In this document: positions 61,154 through 64,000 of the stretch, one piece after another
How positions within the stretch are numbered: the first letter of the stretch is position 1
Layout of the letters: every line of letters begins with the position of its first letter
Origin: Pseudopelobacter sp964542535
Lineage (GTDB): Bacteria > Desulfobacterota > Desulfuromonadia > Geobacterales > Pseudopelobacteraceae
Direction: 5' to 3'
DNA length: 64,000 bases
Assembly: GCA_964542535.1 (NCBI GenBank)
Contig: CAZIUE010000019.1
Span: 7,446-71,445, forward strand
Notes under the pieces: generated by a model
Databases searched by the model: none
What the model was told of the DNA's origin: nothing
The model's input: the letters and a program-made list of their open reading frames with translations, nothing else
Made by a program: the position numbers and the translations under genes

Positions 61154-62507
61154 ATGGGGATTGCAGAGATGCTAACAACCCCGGAAACAATCAGGAGGCT
61201 TCAGAGGAAGCTTTACCGCAAGGCCAAGCAGGAACCGGCCTTCCGCTTCTATGCCTTGTACGACAAGATTTACCGGGCTGACATCCTCGCGTTTGCCTAC
61301 AAGCTTGTCCGTGCCAACAAAGGGAAAGCCGGGATAGACGGTGTCACCTTCGAGGCCGTCGAGGCACATGAAGGGGTATCCGCATTCATAGCGGAGTTGG
61401 AAGAAGCACTGAGAACCAAGTCGTACAGACCGGCTCCGGTAAAGCGGGCAACGATACCGAAAGCTGACGGTAGTCAGCGTCTTCTTGGTATTTATTCCGA
61501 CCATCCGTGACCGGGTGGCTCAGATGGCCGTAAAACTGGTCATCGAGCCGATCTTCGAGGCGGATTTCTGCAAGACCTCATACGGATTCAGGCCGAAGAA
61601 ATCAGCCTACGACGCAGTCGATGACGTAAAGTACGCCATGAACACCGGCTACACCGAAGTCATCGACGCCGATCTTTCCAAATACTTCGATACTATTCCC
61701 CACTCCAACTTGATGGCGGTGGTTGGTGAGCGCATCAGTGATGGTGAGATACTGCGCCTGATCCAGATGTGGCTCAAAGCCCCGATCATGGAGGTGGACA
61801 GGGATGGGACGAAGCGGAATATCGGCGGCGGCAAGGGCAACAACCGAGGAACACCGCAGGGCGGGGTTATCTCTCCGCTGTTATCCAATCTCTACCTGCA
61901 CCTTTTGGACAGGATATGGGAGCGGAACAAGCTGCAACAGCGACTGGGCGCCCGCATCGTCAGATATGCTGACGACATTGTCATTCTCTGCCGGAGGAAC
62001 CGATCCGGTCGGGCAATGGTGGTGCTGCGTCAGATCCTCGATCGCCTGGAACTGACCCTGAATGAGACAAAGACGAAAATCGTCAATGCCTATGAAGGAA
62101 AGTTCCGCTTTCTCGGCTTCAGCATCTGGATGGGAAAGAGCAGGAGAACAGGGAATCATTACCCCCATGTTCAGTCATCGGAGAAGGCCCTGCAACATGT
62201 CAAAGACCAGGTGACTAAACTCACGGTGCGAAAACGGACCCTCCTTCCGCTTGAAGGGGTAGTGAATGAGGTCAACCAGACCGTGAGAGGATGGGTGGGC
62301 TATTTCCACTACGGAAATTGCAGCAAATCGCTGGCCCAGCTTAAAGGCCACGTAGAAGAGCGATTGCGGACCCATCTGCGTAAACGTCACAAGGTCAGAG
62401 ACAGAGGAGTCGGATTTGCCCGATTCGGTAGCAGGGTGCTGTACCAGAAGTACGGCTTGTACAAGGTGCCGACATCAGCAGGCTGGACGAGAGCGCATGC
62501 CTTGTAG
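61154..62507 (+). pseudogene. Group II intron reverse transcriptase/maturase, frameshifted
   Basis: Two frames together make one intron protein. 61154-61510 encodes the N-terminus up to IPKADGSQRLLGI; 61485-62507 continues with IPTIRDRVAQMAVKLVIEPI. The motif should read LGIPTIRDR, but a tandem TATT (61489-61492 repeated at 61493-61496) inserts four bases and shifts the frame. Downstream parts look intact: RT motif SYGFRPKKSAYDA, DADLSKYFDTIPH, GTPQGGVISPLLSNLYLHLL, active site YADDIVIL, and the group II maturase (GWVGYFHYGNCSKSLAQLK). No HNH endonuclease domain follows. Confidence 0.92.
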
Positions 62508-62520
62508 TGAAGAACATCGG

Positions 62521-62593
62521 AAAGCCGTGTGCGGGAGAACCGCACGCACGGTTTGATGAGGGAGGGCAGGGTGATACCTGCCCTCTACTCTAC
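62521..62593 (+). ncRNA. Group II intron domains V and VI
   Basis: AGCCGTGTGCGGGAGAACC and its complement GCACGCACGGTT (62523-62553) form the domain V hairpin with the catalytic AGC. The following GAGGGCAGG ... CCTGCCCTC (about 62561-62586) is domain VI. CTCTAC at its end marks the intron boundary. Confidence 0.8.
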
Positions 62594-62874
62594 CCGCAGA
62601 TTTTTTCTATGAGCGGGGGGTGAATATTCCTTCAACCGAGGTGCTTATCAAACTTGCTGAAACCTTCAATGTAACACTCGATTATCTGGCCTTTGAAGCC
62701 CAGGGGCAGCCCGCCAAGATAAACATTCAGGACCGGGAGCTTTTGCGGCGGTTTGAGGCCCTCGACAGCGCCACTGAACACGACAAATCATTAGCTAAAG
62801 AATTCCTCGACTTGATCATTTTAAAGAACAGCTTTCAGAAGCTGGCAAGCGGTCCGGAAAAACAAGCCGCCTGA
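62594..62874 (+). pseudogene. XRE-family regulator, 5' half missing
   Basis: An open frame immediately after the intron encodes the second half of an HTH_XRE domain (FYERGVNIPSTEVLIKLAET, FNVTLDYLAFE) and a C-terminal helical region ending at 62874. The first three helices of the HTH are absent, and they are not found on the other side of the intron either. The piece from GTG 62620 gives an 84-residue product that lacks most of the DNA-binding domain, so it is unlikely to work. Intron arrival was probably accompanied by loss of flanking DNA. Confidence 0.75.
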
Positions 62875-62899
62875 CGCTGTTTTTTTTCAGCACAAACAA

Positions 62900-62940
62900 A
62901 AACGCCGTGAAGCCTTGTAGTATCTGGGTTCACGGCGTTT
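62900..62940. terminator. Bidirectional terminator between XRE remnant and Sel1-like gene
   Basis: Perfect 12-bp stem AAACGCCGTGAA / TTCACGGCGTTT with a 17-nt loop. CGTTTT follows on the plus strand, and TTTTTGTTT on the minus strand. Confidence 0.85.
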
Positions 62941-62977
62941 CGTTTTGGTCATTTTGTGAAGAATAGGAACCTGACCC

Positions 62978-63676
62978 CTACGGCTTGCTTCCTGACAGAG
63001 ATGTCTTATATTTTTTTGCCTCTATCTCGGCTTGTTTTACTAATGTCTCAATACTATTATTGTGCTCAATAGTGTATTGGGTAATATTTTTCTGAATATT
63101 CTTTATATCTTCGTCATATGCTCGATTATTTTTTGCTACATCCTTAGCAAGTATTGTCCAGGCATAAGCTTTAACAAGGGCGTGATCGACAGAAAAATAT
63201 AAGTTAGCCAGCTGTAACATTGCAGCGATCTCACCATTAAAAGCGGATTTTGTTAACCAATGTGTTGCTTTTTCATTATTTATTTGAATCAAAGTTCCAT
63301 TTATATATTCTTTACCAAGCTCTAGTTGTGCAAAAGAATTGTTATTATTAGCAGATTTCTCTAATTCCTCAATAGCTATTCTTTTTTCATTGGCATTGCT
63401 ACTATCTTTTAATATTGCAAAAAGTTGGTACTGTGCTTTTGCATCTCCAAATGAAGATCCCAACTTAAGCCAGTACAAAACTTTTTCTTTATCGCCAACC
63501 TCATCATAATGAAGATAAAGATTCCAACAAGCCTCTTTATCACCGCCCCTCGCTTTTTCAACCATTTTGTCAATTTGAGGTGCACTCATAACGTCAGTTG
63601 GTACTTCTTTTGATAGTAAAAATACTATCGAAAAAAGAGCTAAAAAAATTGTTATAATTGCAAGTAAATATTTCAT
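62978..63676 (-). CDS. Sel1-repeat protein next to RHS C-terminus (possible immunity protein)
   Basis: A 232-residue protein starting at ATG 63676, one base after the RHS stop. It has an N-terminal hydrophobic segment (MKYLLAIITIFLALFSIVFL), probably a membrane anchor or signal. Helical Sel1-like repeats follow (YWLKLGSSFGDAKAQYQLFA, ATHWLTKSAFNGEIAAMLQL). Codons are strongly AT-biased compared with the rest of the window. Position directly after an RHS C-terminus is where the cognate immunity gene normally lies; Sel1-repeat proteins are not a classical immunity family, so this is only a hypothesis. Confidence 0.75.
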   Translation of the reverse strand: MKYLLAIITIFLALFSIVFLLSKEVPTDVMSAPQIDKMVEKARGGDKEACWNLYLHYDEVGDKEKVLYWLKLGSSFGDAKAQYQLFAILKDSSNANEKRIAIEELEKSANNNNSFAQLELGKEYINGTLIQINNEKATHWLTKSAFNGEIAAMLQLANLYFSVDHALVKAYAWTILAKDVAKNNRAYDEDIKNIQKNITQYTIEHNNSIETLVKQAEIEAKKYKTSLSGSKP

Positions 63677-63677
63677 A

Positions 63678-64000
63678 TTATTCAAATGTGTCAGTGTAAC
63701 TAGGTGTAAAAAGAACCCAAGGAGCCATATCATTCACCAACTGATCAATTCTCCTGCCACCAACAGATTGGCTACTGCCGTGAGCTTCAATATTAAGTAT
63801 ATTAGGGTCATTATCTGTTAAGTGCTTTTGTTCTACTAATTGCCAAAATCCTGGATCTTTGGCTTGATTAAACCAATTAAGAGTGTAGAGGCCAGATGGG
63901 TCTCTAAAATTAACCGGATTATTTGAGACATACCCATACAGGTTAACATCCCCGCCCGCAAAGCCAATCGGGTCTTTTTGCAAAAACCTCCCAATTCTCG
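63678..64000 (-). CDS. RHS-repeat protein C-terminus with variable tip (5' part outside window)
   Basis: A minus-strand frame enters from the right edge and ends at 63678. It carries the RHS core end motif GRFLQKDPIGFAGGDVNLYG then YVSNNPVNFRDPSGL, which marks the junction to the variable toxin tip. The tip is only 69 residues, with the segment ILNIEAHGSSQSVGGRRIDQ. I cannot assign it to a toxin family. DNA of the tip is AT-rich. The core part is outside the window. Confidence 0.85.
   Translation of the reverse strand, partial: RIGRFLQKDPIGFAGGDVNLYGYVSNNPVNFRDPSGLYTLNWFNQAKDPGFWQLVEQKHLTDNDPNILNIEAHGSSQSVGGRRIDQLVNDMAPWVLFTPSYTDTFE

Larger units (their letters stand above)
60634..62593 (+). 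mobile_element. Group II intron (retroelement) with disrupted reverse transcriptase
   Basis: The region 60634-61153 has no gene but is rich in short stems, as expected of intron domains I-III. A reverse-transcriptase/maturase gene lies inside domain IV. Domain V and VI sequences precede the 3' end, which I place after CTCTAC at 62593. The 5' end is set at GTGCTTGCGAGCC (60634) by the usual GTG start; this end is uncertain by some tens of bases. Length is about 1.96 kb. The encoded protein is broken, so the element may splice only with help from another copy. Confidence 0.82.

Overview
The window looks like chromosome from a Desulfuromonadales / Geobacteraceae-type bacterium (Geobacter, Pelobacter propionicus and relatives). 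Reasons: high-GC coding bias, a murA-hisGDCB block with the short HisG, a membrane pyrophosphatase, many multi-PAS sensor kinases of the kind common in Geobacter, and a Gram-negative outer-membrane gene set. This assignment is inferred from gene content and style, not from a search.

Layout. 1-611 is the 5' part of a membrane-anchored PAS sensor running off the left edge. 808-5768 holds murA and hisGDCB on the plus strand. 5865-9984 holds a CpoB-like lipoprotein (minus), the H+-pyrophosphatase hppA (plus) and tcdA (minus). 10177-33013 is a nearly unbroken minus-strand envelope super-cluster. Read 5'->3' it runs lysS, lolC/E, lolD, bamA, skp, lpxD, fabZ, lpxA, gnnA, gnnB, lpxB, msbA, lpxL, then waaA, lpxK, a Trm112-family protein, a GT52/polysialyltransferase-like protein, a pyruvyl-transferase-like protein, a GT9, a GT4 and a membrane protein. 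It covers lipid A synthesis and flipping, core sugar addition, lipoprotein release and beta-barrel assembly. Many genes overlap by 4 nt (ATGA or GTGA). A gnnA/gnnB pair between lpxA and lpxB predicts lipid A built on 2,3-diamino-2,3-dideoxyglucose. An RNase E/G with a long basic, low-complexity tail follows (33142-35718).

36002-45723 is a plus-strand signalling island: a PAS kinase, a single-domain response regulator, two HisKA_2-type kinases with closely similar catalytic halves, and a REC-PAS-GAF-PAS-PAS-kinase-REC hybrid. 45790-51698 holds a cyclophilin, a kinase with a four-cysteine motif, prmC, a purine salvage pair (phosphoribosyltransferase plus AzgA-type permease), YceI and Bcp. 51952-55533 is a pqi operon in which PqiA is split into two genes. 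55781-60100 holds a CHASE4-PAS-GGDEF-EAL protein and a chemoreceptor, both minus strand.

The right end (60263-64000) is accessory DNA. It contains an orphan RHS YD-repeat scrap, a group II intron whose reverse transcriptase is broken by a 4-bp tandem duplication, the C-terminal half of an XRE regulator, and an AT-rich pair: a Sel1-like protein directly downstream of the 3' end of an RHS gene that leaves the window. I saw no rRNA, tRNA, CRISPR array or complete insertion sequence.
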